Shown here piece by piece: positions 1 to 10,109 of a DNA stretch of 64,000 bases. Below the pieces are notes generated by a model. It made no database searches and was not told the DNA's origin. It saw only the letters and a program-made list of their open reading frames with translations. Made by a program: the position numbers and the translations under genes. Each line of letters opens with the position of its first letter. Within the stretch, counting starts at the first letter, position 1. The DNA lies in NCBI GenBank assembly GCA_037039685.1, contig JAWNGF010000005.1, forward strand, positions 682,001-746,000, in the 5' to 3' direction. This DNA comes from Ceratobasidium sp. AG-K (lineage: Eukaryota; Basidiomycota; Agaricomycetes; Cantharellales; Ceratobasidiaceae).

Positions 1-2746
1 GGGCTGGTCATATCAGGAGAACTGGTTGAGATGCAAGAGAAAAAAATCTCAACAATCAAAAAATGGCTGACACCCAAGAATGTTACAGATGTGCAGATGT
101 TCCTGGGATTTGCAAACTTCTACCGGCGTTTTATCCGGAATTATACCCATAGTACGACCCCTGTATGATTTGACAATGAAAACAAAACAATGGGAATGGG
201 GAACAGAAGCAGAACTTGCCTTCCAGGGACTAATCAAGGAATTCATCAAGGCGCCCATCCTTCTACAACCTGACCAAGACAAAGGGTTCATCATCAAATG
301 TGATGCATCGGACAAAGCTACAGGAGCAGTCCTTAACCAATATGGCCCTGACAACAAACTCCACCCTGTCACATTTATGTCCAAAAGCCTATCCCCAGCA
401 GAACATAACTACAACATCTTTGACAAGGAACTCTTGGCAATCATCAAAGCATTCAAAGAATGGCGTCATCTTTTGGAAGGAACAGAGATCCCAGTATTGC
501 TTGTTATGGATCACAAAAACCTGGAATATTTCATGACCTCTAAAGTGTTGACAAAAAGACAGAACAGATGGGCCGTCTTCCTCTTGGAGTTTAACTTCCA
601 GATCAAGTACAGAGCTGGCAACCTTAATGGCAAAGCAGATGCACCCAGTCAACAAAGTGACCACAACCTAGAAGGGGGGGTAGTCCCTCAAAAACCCCTA
701 CTTTTGCCGCATCTCTTCATCAATTTGGCAGAAGAGGAACCTCAGGGCATGGCATTGACTATGGATATTTGGCAAGCAGTCAAGGATCAGACACAAAAAG
801 ATGACAATGTTACATCAATCTGGGCTTTCCTTAGCAACCACCCAGCAAAAGCATCTGCTTTGGTACAAAAAGAATTTGAAGACTGGAAGATTAGGAATGA
901 CATGCTGTACCGCAAAGGAAGGACCTACATCCCAAACAACAATGAGATCAAGCGCCAGGTCCTAGAACTCCACCACAATGACAAAGCAGTTGGACACATG
1001 GGTCAAGCAAGAACACTGGAAATGATCAAACAGCAGTATTGGTGGCCATCTATGAAGGCCTATGTCAACAAATACATGTCATCATGCGATTTATGCCAGT
1101 GGTCAAAACCCATTAATCAACAACCTCTGGGGGAATTACAACCACTTGAACTCCCCTCCAAACCCTGGCAACACATTTCGGTTGATATGATTGTCAAACT
1201 CCCCCTGTCCAAGGGTCTAGACTCAATATTGCTCATTGTTGACACCCTGACCAAGATGGCACACTTCATCCCATGCACTGAAAGAACCACGTCACCCAAG
1301 CTTGCGGAACTCTTCATGGAACACTGCTGGAAGCTACATGGCACCCCAGAAACAGTTGTATCAGATTGTGGACCAACCTTTGCATCCAAATTCATGAAGG
1401 AGCTCTACCAGGCCCTGAACATCCGGCCTAGACTTTCTACAGCATACCACCCTGAAACTGACGGACAAACGGAGCGCATCAATCAAATGGTTGAGGCTTT
1501 CATTTGGACATACTGGGCTTTCAAGCAACACAACTGGGTTTCACTTTTACCCTTTGCCAAATTTGCATATAACAACTTGTTCCATTCTAGCATTGGTATG
1601 ACACCTTTCTTTGCCAACATGGCTTGCCACCCATCAATCGAAGGTACACCAGTGGAAGATGGTTCCGTCCCGGCAGCTGCAGCACATGCGCAACGTATCC
1701 AAGACAACCTGGACAAAGCTAAGGCTAGTCTGGCCCTGAGCAAAGAACGGGACAAGAAATATGCGGACAAAAGACGGCAAGGAGATCCCTTTGTCCTGGG
1801 CAATAAGGTTTGGCTAAGCCATGATCACATCACGGCCAATCGGCCATCCTTGAAATTATGGCATAAACAACTTGGCCCCTTCACTATCCTGGAAGCAGTA
1901 GGGAGGAACGCGTACAAACTACAACTCCCGCCTTGTATGACCATGCATCCAGTAATCAATGCATCACGCCTAGCCAAATATGAGGAAGATGAAATTGAGG
2001 GCTGCCATGTTGATCCACCCCCACCAATTGAGACACAAGAAGGAGAAGAGGAATATGAGGTGGAATGCATCCAAAGTTCCAAGTTGGAGAAAGGAATCCT
2101 GAAGTATTTTGTCAAATGGAAGGGCTACACTGCGGAACATGACTCTTGGGAACCCTTGGAGAACCTTGGCAACGCATCAGAACTCATTAATGAGTTCCAC
2201 AAGGAACATCCAGACGCCATCAAAGAAGTCCCCAGAGTTACCAGGAAGCGTTGCCATGAGGAAACAAGGGATGACTTGGCAGCCGATAACAAGGAAGAAT
2301 GGCCCATTAGGCGTTCTAAGCATATAAAAGAGGCTGCTGGGATCCAAGTCCCTCATCAAAAAACTTTTACCTGCTCCAGTCCTATGCTACAACCCTCAAC
2401 GCCCACCTCACTTGTTGCACCATGTCCTCCCAATGCCAATCCACCAACTCAGTCATGGTCCAGGTCTACCACGACCTTTACACCTGCTCAGCCGCCTTCA
2501 AGCGGTTCCTCGAAGTCATACCCCCCCAGGAACAAGGCATGTACTGGCATCCTGGCATGCGCCAACACTTCTACATCATTGTATCTGCGCGCTACTGGTC
2601 AGGACAGGCCCCCAGGTTGTTTGTCAGCCGCCCCCTCGTCCGCTGGCGCAACTGGATTGCCTATGCTGCTGACAACATCCACGACGCCCTTGAGATCATG
2701 GACAGGTCTTGCAAGGTCCGTCTCGGAGGCAACCCATTTGCAATAG
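1..2746 (+). pseudogene. Element A pol: end of RT, RNase H, integrase, chromodomain (frameshifted)
   Basis: The first 140 bases encode the end of RT (FLGFANFYRRF). The frame breaks near 145-160, where homology continues in another frame as IVRPLYDL; about two bases appear to be missing compared with an intact gene. From there one open frame runs to 2746. RNase H has KCDASDKATGAVL and the FDKELLAI motif. Integrase has the zinc-binding HH-CC region (HHNDKAVGHMG, CDLCQ), then SVDMIVKLP, VVSDCGPTFASK and the Glu in TDGQTERINQ, so the DDE triad looks complete. A chromodomain follows (EVECIQ, KYFVKWKGYTAEHDSWEP), which in this family reads histone marks to guide integration. Downstream of the chromodomain the frame continues over the start of the third ORF. 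Confidence 0.9.
665..684 (+). promoter_or_regulatory. Internal second polypurine tract (element A)
   Basis: AACCTAGAAGGGGGGGTAGT is a perfect 20-base copy of the sequence at 2901-2920, which is the 3' polypurine tract plus the first base of the 3' LTR. Here it lies inside pol, between RNase H and the integrase zinc region. By analogy with central polypurine tracts of Ty1 and lentiviruses it could prime a second plus strand during reverse transcription. That function is inference. Confidence 0.6.
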
Positions 2747-2895
2747 TTGACCTCACTGTCAACCTAGAGGTTAGGGAGGAGGCGGTAATTGATTTGACAG
2801 ATGACGAGGAGGATTATGGGGTGTGGAAGGGGACTGGGTCAGCTGAGGACCCTTTTGTATGTAATGACACTGAGGAGTTTGTGTTGGTGGAGTGA
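2422..2895 (+). CDS. Element A third ORF (ORF3), 157 aa, with SUMO-interaction-like motif
   Basis: This open frame starts inside the 3' end of pol, in another frame, overlapping it by about 325 bases. It stops five bases before the polypurine tract. I do not recognise the fold. It is rich in aromatic and basic residues in the first 100 aa (WRNWIAYAAD), then turns acidic. Near residues 121-131 it reads AVIDLTDDEED, which matches the classic SUMO-interacting pattern of a short hydrophobic strand followed by acidic residues. Element B carries the same ORF, broken by a shift in a G-run. Element C, another family, has an unrelated-looking ORF in the same place with a similar C-terminal motif. The ORF is probably real, because it is kept open and placed precisely, but its function is unknown. 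Confidence 0.65.
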   Translation: MSSQCQSTNSVMVQVYHDLYTCSAAFKRFLEVIPPQEQGMYWHPGMRQHFYIIVSARYWSGQAPRLFVSRPLVRWRNWIAYAADNIHDALEIMDRSCKVRLGGNPFAIVDLTVNLEVREEAVIDLTDDEEDYGVWKGTGSAEDPFVCNDTEEFVLVE

Positions 2896-2900
2896 GCCCC

Positions 2901-2919
2901 AACCTAGAAGGGGGGGTAG
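2901..2919 (+). promoter_or_regulatory. 3' polypurine tract of element A
   Basis: The purine run AGAAGGGGGGG plus TAG sits directly before the 3' LTR, where plus-strand synthesis is primed in LTR retrotransposons. Confidence 0.85.
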
Positions 2920-3363
2920 TGTCACAACCTTTTCTTGTCCTCTTCTTGTTGTTTTGTTGCCTTGTGTTTGGTCTTGTTCTTCTTGCCTTGGTGCATTCAG
3001 TCGCCTTTATGAAAGCCTTGACCGTGGGACATGTCTGCCTGGCCTGTTTCCTTATCTCCTTGGCCTCCATGGACTTATCATGTTTCCTTTGTTCTTTCCT
3101 CTCTTCTCTCAGACTCTTGCTTTCTCTCCTTTTGGTTTCCCTTCTCACTTGCTCTCTATTGTACATAGCCACAGTAGCGAGTATATATACCAGCGACACA
3201 AGTCTTGCCTCCACAAGACTTGTTCTCTTGTTGTTTTCCCCATCACTCATCACGTGACTCACTTAGGCCTAAGCGCCATACATTTGACCTTTGTCGTCGT
3301 CCCAACCCCCATCCTCACTGCCTGTGGAGTCTCGGCCTCTAAGGTTCAACTAGGGTTGTGACA
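2920..3363 (+). repeat. Element A 3' LTR (444 bp)
   Basis: It starts TGTCACAACC and ends GGTTGTGACA, a perfect 10-bp inverted pair with TG...CA ends. A TATA box (GTATATATAC, 3181-3190) lies upstream of ACAAGACTTGTTCT (3213-3226), the sequence complementary to this family's primer-binding site, which probably marks the transcript start. It is related to, but clearly diverged from, the LTRs of element B. Confidence 0.9.
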
Positions 3364-4287
3364 CTTGAGTTACTGCTTTGTTCCACTGCAGCTGTCCCTG
3401 GTGTGTAGTGTCAATGTCTTGTTGTACATTTGTTTTGAGTCCTTGAGTGTTTGTGACTTTGTTCCAGACGGTGTCCACCTCTCTTCACATGAGGTAGGTG
3501 TTATGTTCAGCATTACAAGCGGAATTGAGAATATCCGTAAGGGACTGTTGTATTCCCCTGATCGTGTTGTTGAAAATTTCTTGTTGTTTGCTAGCACTCT
3601 GGCTTCTTGTTCAAGCCCAGTGATTCTTTGAGTAAGACCAATTCTCAGTCCCTCAATGACTCTTAGAGTTGTGTTGTGGCGTCTGATCAGGAGGTTCTTT
3701 AGTTTGTCTAGGTTCTGGATGGCAGTTCTTTGTGTACTAGAAGAACTATTGCTAATAGGTCATGGGTCAGTGGCGGGTCCTGCTGCTGGGGTTGCTGATG
3801 GTCGCTGTCTCTCAGGTAGAGACAAAGGGATAGGACCAATGCTGGTGATTGTTCCCAAGATATGGGGAATTAGTGGTGTAGGTGGCGGGCAAATTGGAAC
3901 TAGGGAGACCCCTCCGTGGGGCTCAGGTTGGGGAGAAAAATAGCCAAACCCGAATCCTTGACCAGGCATTCTTCCTTCTGACGTAACGGTGATTACTTCA
4001 GGTTCCAGTACATAAGTTTCGTCGCCAGGTTCTTGATTTTCTTCATGGGAGTGTTCTTCAACTAATGATAGCTCTGGTTGGAATGTTCCTGGTACTGTAC
4101 TTTGGCTGGGAACTCTTGATGTGGCTGGGCCTCCTGCCCTTGCGTGTGCAAGTGTGCCTTTGCTGAGCAATGAGGCTGGTCTAGTGGCTCTACGAGGGCC
4201 TCTTCATATGCTTGTAGTAGACGCGGGTCTTGAGACCGTGTCTTCTTGTAGTCCCTGTTCAACGGGTGTTGAGTTGTTTGTGGACAT
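3364..4287 (-). pseudogene. C' gag N-terminal part, decayed
   Basis: The start at 4287 gives MSTNNSTPVEQGLQ, which aligns with MSTNASTPIEQGLQ of element C. A Ser/Thr/Pro-rich section follows (SKGTLAHARAGG, TPAAGPATDP), then coiled-coil-like sequence (NNTIRGIQQSLTDILN), with several stops and shifts. The gag of this family packages the element RNA. The sequence is cut at its 3' side by the LTR of element A. Confidence 0.75.
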
Positions 4288-4308
4288 GGTGTGAAGCTTG
4301 TTTTGTAA

Positions 4309-4776
4309 TGTCGGAAGCTACTTCTTAGTGGCTATGAGACAAGCTGCAAGGGAGAGTGGACGGCACTAAGACCTAAGTGACCTCTTGAACCACAACACAC
4401 TTACGTGTCTGTAGGCTCTAAAGGGTAGGGGTGGTTCTAAGTGTCACTTGAAAGGGATGTTTTGACAAGACAAAACAAGCTGGGGTTACCATACTTGTTG
4501 GTCCTCTATATATATTCAGAAAGAGACTGAGTCATACAAGATGCAGCCACACAAGTCATACATACAAGCCAGTCAGGAGTGTCCAAGTGAGTCATGCTGC
4601 GTGGGCAGTCATGACTCATACAAAGCACAGCCATGTTACACAATATAACAGAATAACCACAAGGCCGTGGCAACGCGGCACAGGAAAAGACAAACAGCAC
4701 ACAAACAGAACAACAATTACAAGAACCAACAGGCAAGACGCAAGACAAGTCCAATGGAGTCAGCTGGCTCATGACA
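4309..4776 (-). repeat. C' 5' LTR (468 bp)
   Basis: On the - strand it starts TGTCATGAGCC and is 468 bp long, the same length as both LTRs of element C. The internal side is followed by TT and then ACAAAACAAGCT, the self-complementary primer site also seen in element C. Confidence 0.85.
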
Positions 4777-4792
4777 CAACGCCATTGCCAAT

Positions 4793-5098
4793 ATGGAGCC
4801 ATATCCCCCAGCCAACCAAATGCCATGCAACGCCAACATTCTCAAAGCCTACTGGCTTGTCCAATGTGGATCATGGAGTGTTGAGCAGCTCAACAAATGG
4901 CTTGACCACAGGCAAGAACAATGGTCAAGGAGGGAAACGGCAAAACTCAAGCACCTACAAGAGCTGCACCAAGAGGAGCTCAACTGCCTCTACCAGGAGA
5001 AGTGGGACTGAATGAATGAGGTCCTCGAAGCAGACATGCGCACCCTGGCAGAACGGGTTGGGTGGTTGGAGCTGAAGGAATGGGTTCCCTGCAAATAG
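4793..5098 (+). pseudogene. Element E terminal ORF (ORF3-like), one in-frame TGA
   Basis: The frame starts MEPYPPANQMPCNANILK and is Gln/Glu/Leu-rich (coiled-coil-like), stopping at 5011 with TGA. It continues in the same frame (MNEVLEADMRTLAERVGWLE) to a TAG at 5098, just before the polypurine tract. It holds the same place as the third ORFs of elements A, B and C, but I see no IDLT motif. The TGA could come from CGA by a C-to-T change. Its function is unknown. Confidence 0.5.
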
Positions 5099-5138
5099 GC
5101 AAGTGTGCTCCACTACACTTGCCTTTGTGGGGGGGCAA

Positions 5139-5495
5139 TGTCATGACCCGTCCCTCCCGCTGTCTCTGTTTGCAGAGTTGGGGCTTGTACCGGCACCTTA
5201 AGTGCCCTGTCTCTTCATTGTGCCCTCTCCCTTGTTTAGTAAGGTGTATGGATGATGCGTCACCATTAGTCATATGACTCATGCTGTTTTCTACTGGCTG
5301 GCCTGCACAGCCCCCTTTATGACTTGGACATTGACTCAGACAAGTGACTCATGTATTTACTTTGACTCACCTGTTTTCTGAGTATATATACTGGCTTGCA
5401 TGACTTTCATCAAGCAGTTGAGTAGCTTCATCAGCTGTACACACACTCAGGACAGCTGTATATGCATCTTCAGGCAAGTCAGAGTGATTGACATC
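5139..5495 (+). repeat. Element E LTR (right end uncertain)
   Basis: It starts TGTCATGACCC right after the polypurine tract. The opening resembles the reverse complement of the end of the D LTR. The TATA box is near 5383. The end given is approximate. Confidence 0.5.
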
Positions 5496-5602
5496 ACCAT
5501 TGTCAACTTTGGGAGGTGTGTCCTCAGGTTCTGGTCCCAGTGTAGGAGGATGCACACTAGCTGTTATTTCACCATACAGCTTTGGGTTTGTTTCACATAG
5601 AT

Positions 5603-6251
5603 TTAGAATTGCCTGTCAAGCAGCATGACTAGTGATGCTCTGGTAGGACAGGTTGAATTCCATGCCTGGTACCTTACATAGTGCAAATGCCTGGTTATAT
5701 GCATATATGTGTCAATACAATTGAGGACCAAGTGTGCCCAATAAACACACACCTGTTTGATTAGCTTGGGCTTGTTTATAGTGTGATATCCTCTAGAGAT
5801 CCAGCCAAGGCTCCAATTGCAAAGTGCAGGAAGGCTTTGATTGTTCCAAACCTTCTCAGGCAGCATCACAGCTTGCAGAGCAGGCACAGTCTTGATGACA
5901 ATGTCAGCATGTGCGGCATTTTGAATAGCACATTTGAACACACATTGAAGACCAACATTGCATGCCTGCAAAAGCCCTGTACAGCCTGCTGGAACAAACA
6001 TAAGAATGATCCAAGATTAGTTCTTGGACATCCAGTGTCAGAACTGGACAGAGCAATGAACTGACCAGCAATCTAGTTGCAAGATACAGGGCTGCAATCC
6101 TGGGAGTTTGTCACAAATTATTTGAGCAAGGAAGTACAGGGGTAGTATCCTGGTAACCCAGCTTCACATCATCTTGAAAGTCAACCAATAGGTGCCAGTT
6201 TTTGAGAACTCCAACAGAAAACCTAGGTGTCTTGCCTCAGCAAAGGCTGGG
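5603..6251 (-). pseudogene. pogo/Tigger-like transposase, C-terminal half (split by element D)
   Basis: On the - strand, frames with scattered stops read KTGTYWL, LQLDCWSVHCS, then FVPAGCTGLLQACNVGLQ and KCAIQNAAHADIV. This is the pattern of DDE-superfamily (DDE_1, pogo/Tigger/Fot1) transposases: the second catalytic Asp in the DCWSVH block, then the VP..CT...QPCDVG block. The N-terminal half lies beyond the D insertion at 19208. Joining the two at the CTGGG duplication restores the expected block order (LPDASAP, then KTGTYW). Several in-frame stops show it is dead. It is the oldest layer of this nest. Confidence 0.8.
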
Positions 6252-6748
6252 TGTTGCAACCCAATGCTATGATGGTTGCTGACTGTAACTGTATGTGCAC
6301 AAGTCAAGACTTAGAGAGACTAGGCACCCAAAGAGCTGTGAACTGTAGACTGTGAACAGCAATAAGGCCTGAGGATCCAAGCTAACCCTTAGGGAAACCC
6401 AGTGAGGGACTGTTTGTTGGGGAAATGACAAGGCAAAACAAGATGGGGATACCGTGCTTGTTGTTGCCTCATTATATATTCAGAAAAGGCATGAGTCATA
6501 CTCATGCCAAGAAACAAGTCATACAAAACTAACCAATCAGAAAGCTCTATGAGTCATGTCCTATAAAGGAACATGACTTGCCAAGAAAGGAAGTTGTAAG
6601 ACAAAAGAAAAGGCAAGCAGCCTAAGGCTGCATACAAACAAAGGAAACAGGCAACAAGGGTAGAGTGCACAAGGGAGAAACCAAGAAAGGAGACACAAGA
6701 TAAACTAACAGGAGTCCAAGTCCATTGGAGGGGCCTTGGGTCATGACA
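6252..6748 (-). repeat. Element D 3' LTR (497 bp)
   Basis: On the - strand it starts TGTCATGACCC and ends GGGTTGCAACA. It aligns along its length with 18712-19207. The TATA-like box (ATTATATATT) is near 6471. CTGGG at 6247-6251 is one half of the target duplication. Confidence 0.85.
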
Positions 6749-6825
6749 CCAATGCTTCAGGGCAGTGATGATGGCTAGAAGTTCCTTGTCATGTGTACCA
6801 TAGTTCATTCATGGTGCAGTGAAAC
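6749..6825 (-). pseudogene. Element D pol: RNase H remnant (right of the B insertion)
   Basis: It reads (with one stop) FTAP, then MNYGTHDKELLAIITALKHW, the middle of a Ty3 RNase H, and then passes straight into the 3' LTR. The first half of RNase H is at 13950-14150, on the other side of element B. The join to the LTR looks like a deletion: a normal RNase H would continue with a codon string similar to the first bases of the LTR. Confidence 0.75.
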
Positions 6826-7264
6826 TGTCACAACCCTAGCCAAACCATGGAGGCTGAGACTCCACAGGTAATGAGAGTTGGGACGACGACGAAGGTTGAA
6901 TGTATGGCACAAAGGCCTACATGAGTTGTGTGATGAGTGATGGGGAAAACGACAAGAGAACAAGTCTTGTGGAGGCAAGACTTGTGTCGCTGGTATATAT
7001 ACTCACTACTGTGGCTATGTACAATAGAGAGCCAGCAACAAAGGCAACCAAAAAGAGAGAAAGCAAGAGTCCGAGAGAAGAAAGGAAAGAACAAAGGAAA
7101 CATGATAAGTCCATGGAGACCAAGGAGATAAGGGAACAGGCCAGGCAGGCATGTCCCGCAGTCAAGGCATACATAAAAGCAACTAAATGCACCAAGGTGA
7201 GAAGAACAAGACCAAACACAAGACAAACAAGACAACAAGAAGAGGAGAAGAAAAGGTCGTGACA
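6826..7264 (-). repeat. Element B 3' LTR (439 bp)
   Basis: It reads TGTCACAACC on the + strand at 6826 and GGTCGTGACA at its end. The polypurine tract (+ strand CTACCCCCCCTTCTAGG, 7265-7281) lies next to it, as expected for the 3' side of a - strand element. Confidence 0.92.
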
Positions 7265-7288
7265 CTACCCCCCCTTCTAGGCTGGGAC

Positions 7289-7764
7289 TCACTCCACCAA
7301 CACAAACTCCTCAGTGTCATTAAATACAGATGGGTCCTCAGCCAACCCTGTCCCTGTCCACACCCCATACTCCTCCTTGTCATCTGTCAAATCAATTACT
7401 GCCTCTTCTCTAACCTCTAGGTCAACAGTGAGGTTGACTATCTCAAATGGGTTGCCTCCAAGACAGACCTTGCAAGACCTGTCCATGATCTCAAGGGCAT
7501 TGTGGATGTTGTTGGCTGCGTAGGCAATCCAGTTGCGCCAGCGGACAAGGGGGCGGCCAATGAATGACCCGGGGGCTTACCCAGACCAGTAGCAGGCGGA
7601 TACAATGAAGTAAAAGTGTTGGCGCATGCCGGGATGTCAGTACATGCCTTGCTCCTGGGGGGGGGGATGATTTCCAGGGACTGCTTGAAGGCCGCTGAAC
7701 AGGTGTATAGGTTGCGGTAGACCTGGACCATGACTGAGTTAGTGGATTGGTGTTCAGAGGACAT
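7289..7764 (-). pseudogene. Element B third ORF (ORF3), frameshifted
   Basis: It is the counterpart of the element A third ORF. It starts MSSEHQSTNSVMVQVYRN, shifts frame in a long G/C run near 7660 (coding for a Pro run), and ends MDRSCKVCLGG...EEAVIDLTDDKEE...FVLVE just before the polypurine tract. The SUMO-interaction-like VIDLTDD core is preserved although this copy is broken. Confidence 0.7.
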
Positions 7765-10109
7765 GGCGTAGTGAGTGAAGTGGATGTAGAACGTTGTTTT
7801 AGCGCAGGAGGGGTAAAGGTAAACACTTTTTGATGAGGGACTTGGATCCCAGCAGCCTCTTTTATGCACTTAGAACGCCTAATGGGCCATTCTTCTTTGC
7901 TGTCAGCTGCCAAATCGTCCCTTGTTTCCTCATGGCAACGCTTCCTGGTAACTTTGGGGACTTCCTTGATTGCATCTGAGTGTTCCTTGTGGAACTCATT
8001 AATGAGTTCTGATGAGTTGCCAAGGTTCCCTATGGGTTCCCATGAGTCATGTTCCGCAGTATAACCCTTCCATTTGACAAAATACTTCAGGATTCCTTTT
8101 TCCACCTTGGAACTTTGGATGCATTCCACCTCATATTCCTCTTCTCCTTCTTGTGTCTCAATTGGTGGGGGTGGATCAACATGGCAGCCCTCAATTTCAT
8201 CTTCCTCATATTTGGCTAGGCGTGATGCATTGATTACTGGATGCATGGTCATACAAGGCGGGAGTTGTAGTTTGTACGCGTTCCTCCCTACTGCTTCCAG
8301 GATAGTGAAGGGGCCAAGTTGTTTATGCCATAATTTCAAGGATGGCCGATTGGCCGTGATGTGATCATGGCTTAGCCAAACCTTATTGCCCAGGACAAAG
8401 GGATCTCCTTGCCGTCTTTTGTCCGCATATTTCTTGTCCCGTTCTTTGCTCAGGGCCAGACTAGCCTTAGCTTTGTCCAGGTTGTCTTGGATACGTTGCG
8501 CATGTGCTGCAGCTGCCGGGACGGAACCATCTTCCACTGGTGTACCTTCGATTGATGGGTGGCAAGCCATGTTGGCAAAGAAAGGTGTCATACCAATGCT
8601 AGAATGGAACAAGTTGTTATATGCAAATTTGGCAAAGGGTAAAAGTGAAACCCAGTTGTGTTGCTTGAAAGCCCAGTATGTCCAAATGAAAGCCTCAACC
8701 ATTTGATTGATGCGCTCCGTTTGTCCGTCAGTTTCAGGGTGGTATGCTGTAGAAAGTCTAGGCCGGATGTTCAGGGCCTGGTAGAGCTCCTTCATGAATT
8801 TGGATGCAAAGGTTGGTCCACAATCTGATACAACTGTTTCTGGGGTGCCATGTAGCTTCCAGCAGTGTTCCATGAAGAGTTCCGCAAGCTTGGGTGACGT
8901 GGTTCTTTCAGTGCATGGGATGAAGTGTGCCATCTTGGTCAGGGTGTCAACAATGAGCAATATTGAGTCTAGACCCTTGGACAGGGGGAGTTTGACAATC
9001 ATATCAACCGAAATGTGTTGCCAGGGTTTGGAGGGGAGTTCAAGTGGTTGTAATTCCCCCAGAGGTTGTTGATTAATGGGTTTTGACCACTGGCATAAAT
9101 CGCATGATGACATGTATTTGTTGACATAGGCCTTCATAGATGGCCACCAATACTGCTGTTTGATCATTTCCAGTGTTCTTGCTTGACCCATGTGTCCAAC
9201 TGCTTTGTCATTGTGGTGGAGTTCTAGGACCTGGCGCTTGATCTCATTGTTGTTTGGGATGTAGGTCCTTCCTTTGCGGTACAGCATGTCATTCCTAATC
9301 TTCCAGTCTTCAAATTCTTTTTGTACCAAAGCAGATGCTTTTGCTGGGTGGTTGCTAAGGAAAGCCCAGATTGATGTAACATTGTCATCTTTTTGTGTCT
9401 GATCCTTGACTGCTTGCCAAATATCCATAGTCAATGCCATGCCCTGAGGTTCCTCTTCTGCCAAATTGATGAAGAGATGCGGCAAAAGTAGGGGTTTTTG
9501 AGGGACTACCCCCCCTTCTAGGTTGTGGTCACTTTGTTGACTGGGTGCATCTGCTTTGCCATTAAGGTTGCCAGCTCTGTACTTGATCTGGAAGTTAAAC
9601 TCCAAGAGGAAGACGGCCCATCTGTTCTGTCTTTTTGTCAACACTTTAGAGGTCATGAAATATTCCAGGTTTTTGTGATCCATAACAAGCAATACTGGGA
9701 TCTCTGTTCCTTCCAAAAGATGACGCCATTCTTTGAATGCTTTGATGATTGCCAAGAGTTCCTTGTCAAAGATGTTGTAGTTATGTTCTGCTGGGGATAG
9801 GCTTTTGGACATAAATGTGACAGGGTGGAGTTTGTTGTCAGGGCCATATTGGTTAAGGACTGCTCCTGTAGCTTTGTCCGATGCATCACATTTGATGATG
9901 AACCCTTTGTCTTGGTCAGGTTGTAGAAGGATGGGCGCCTTGATGAATTCCTTGATTAGTCCCTGGAAGGCAAGTTCTGCTTCTGTTCCCCATTCCCATT
10001 GTTTTGTTTTCATTGTCAAATCATACAGGGGTTGTACTATGGGTATAATTCCGGATAAAACGCCGGTAGAAGTTTGCAAATCCCAGGAACATCTGCACAT
10101 CTGTAACAT
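7491..10109 (-). pseudogene. Element B pol: RNase H, integrase, chromodomain
   Basis: This is one open frame of about 870 aa. It is nearly identical to element A up to the chromodomain start (residues SSKVEKG), then about 10% diverged in DNA. RNase H (KCDASDK, FDKELLAI), the integrase zinc region, DDE blocks (SVDMIV, VVSDCGPTF, TDGQTERIN) and the chromodomain (FVKWKGYTAEHDSW) are intact. It is out of frame with the RT upstream because of the same small shift seen in element A near 10030. Confidence 0.9.
9505..9524 (-). promoter_or_regulatory. Internal second polypurine tract (element B)
   Basis: It is the same 20-base sequence as at 665-684 of element A, here on the - strand, within pol between RNase H and integrase. 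It matches the family's 3' polypurine tract. Confidence 0.55.

Larger units (their letters stand above)
1..3363 (+). mobile_element. Element A: Ty3/gypsy chromovirus, 3' part (cut by window edge)
   Basis: The window opens inside the reverse transcriptase of a Ty3-type LTR retrotransposon and runs through RNase H, integrase, chromodomain, a third ORF, a polypurine tract and the 3' LTR. The order RT-RH-IN-chromodomain defines a chromovirus. Position x of this copy pairs with position 10189-x of element B on the other strand. Only one substitution is visible over the first 2.08 kb, and many appear after that. The LTR ends directly against gag sequence of a C-family element, so A inserted into that element; CTTGA just after the LTR is the likely target duplication, but its partner lies outside the window. 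Confidence 0.93.
3364..4776 (-). mobile_element. C' : fragment of a C-family LTR retrotransposon (5' LTR and gag start)
   Basis: Read on the - strand this is an LTR (4309-4776) followed by the first part of gag, and it is the reverse complement of the matching part of element C (20280 onward). It stops at 3363 because element A is inserted there. The other half would lie left of the window. Its right side abuts the end of element E. Confidence 0.85.
4777..5495 (+). mobile_element. Element E: 3' end of another LTR retrotransposon
   Basis: An ORF remnant, a G-rich polypurine tract (TTTGTGGGGGGGCAA, ending at 5138) and an LTR start (TGTCATGACCC at 5139) occur in the order expected for the 3' end of an LTR element. 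The LTR holds a TATA box near 5383 (GTATATATAC). Its right end is not clear: ATTGACA near 5493 would give a 355-bp LTR, but this is a guess. The left side was cut when C' inserted at 4776/4777. Confidence 0.6.

Noticed and set aside
2422..2895. ORF3 as an envelope gene
   Set aside because: No signal peptide, membrane anchor or glycosylation-rich ectodomain is visible.
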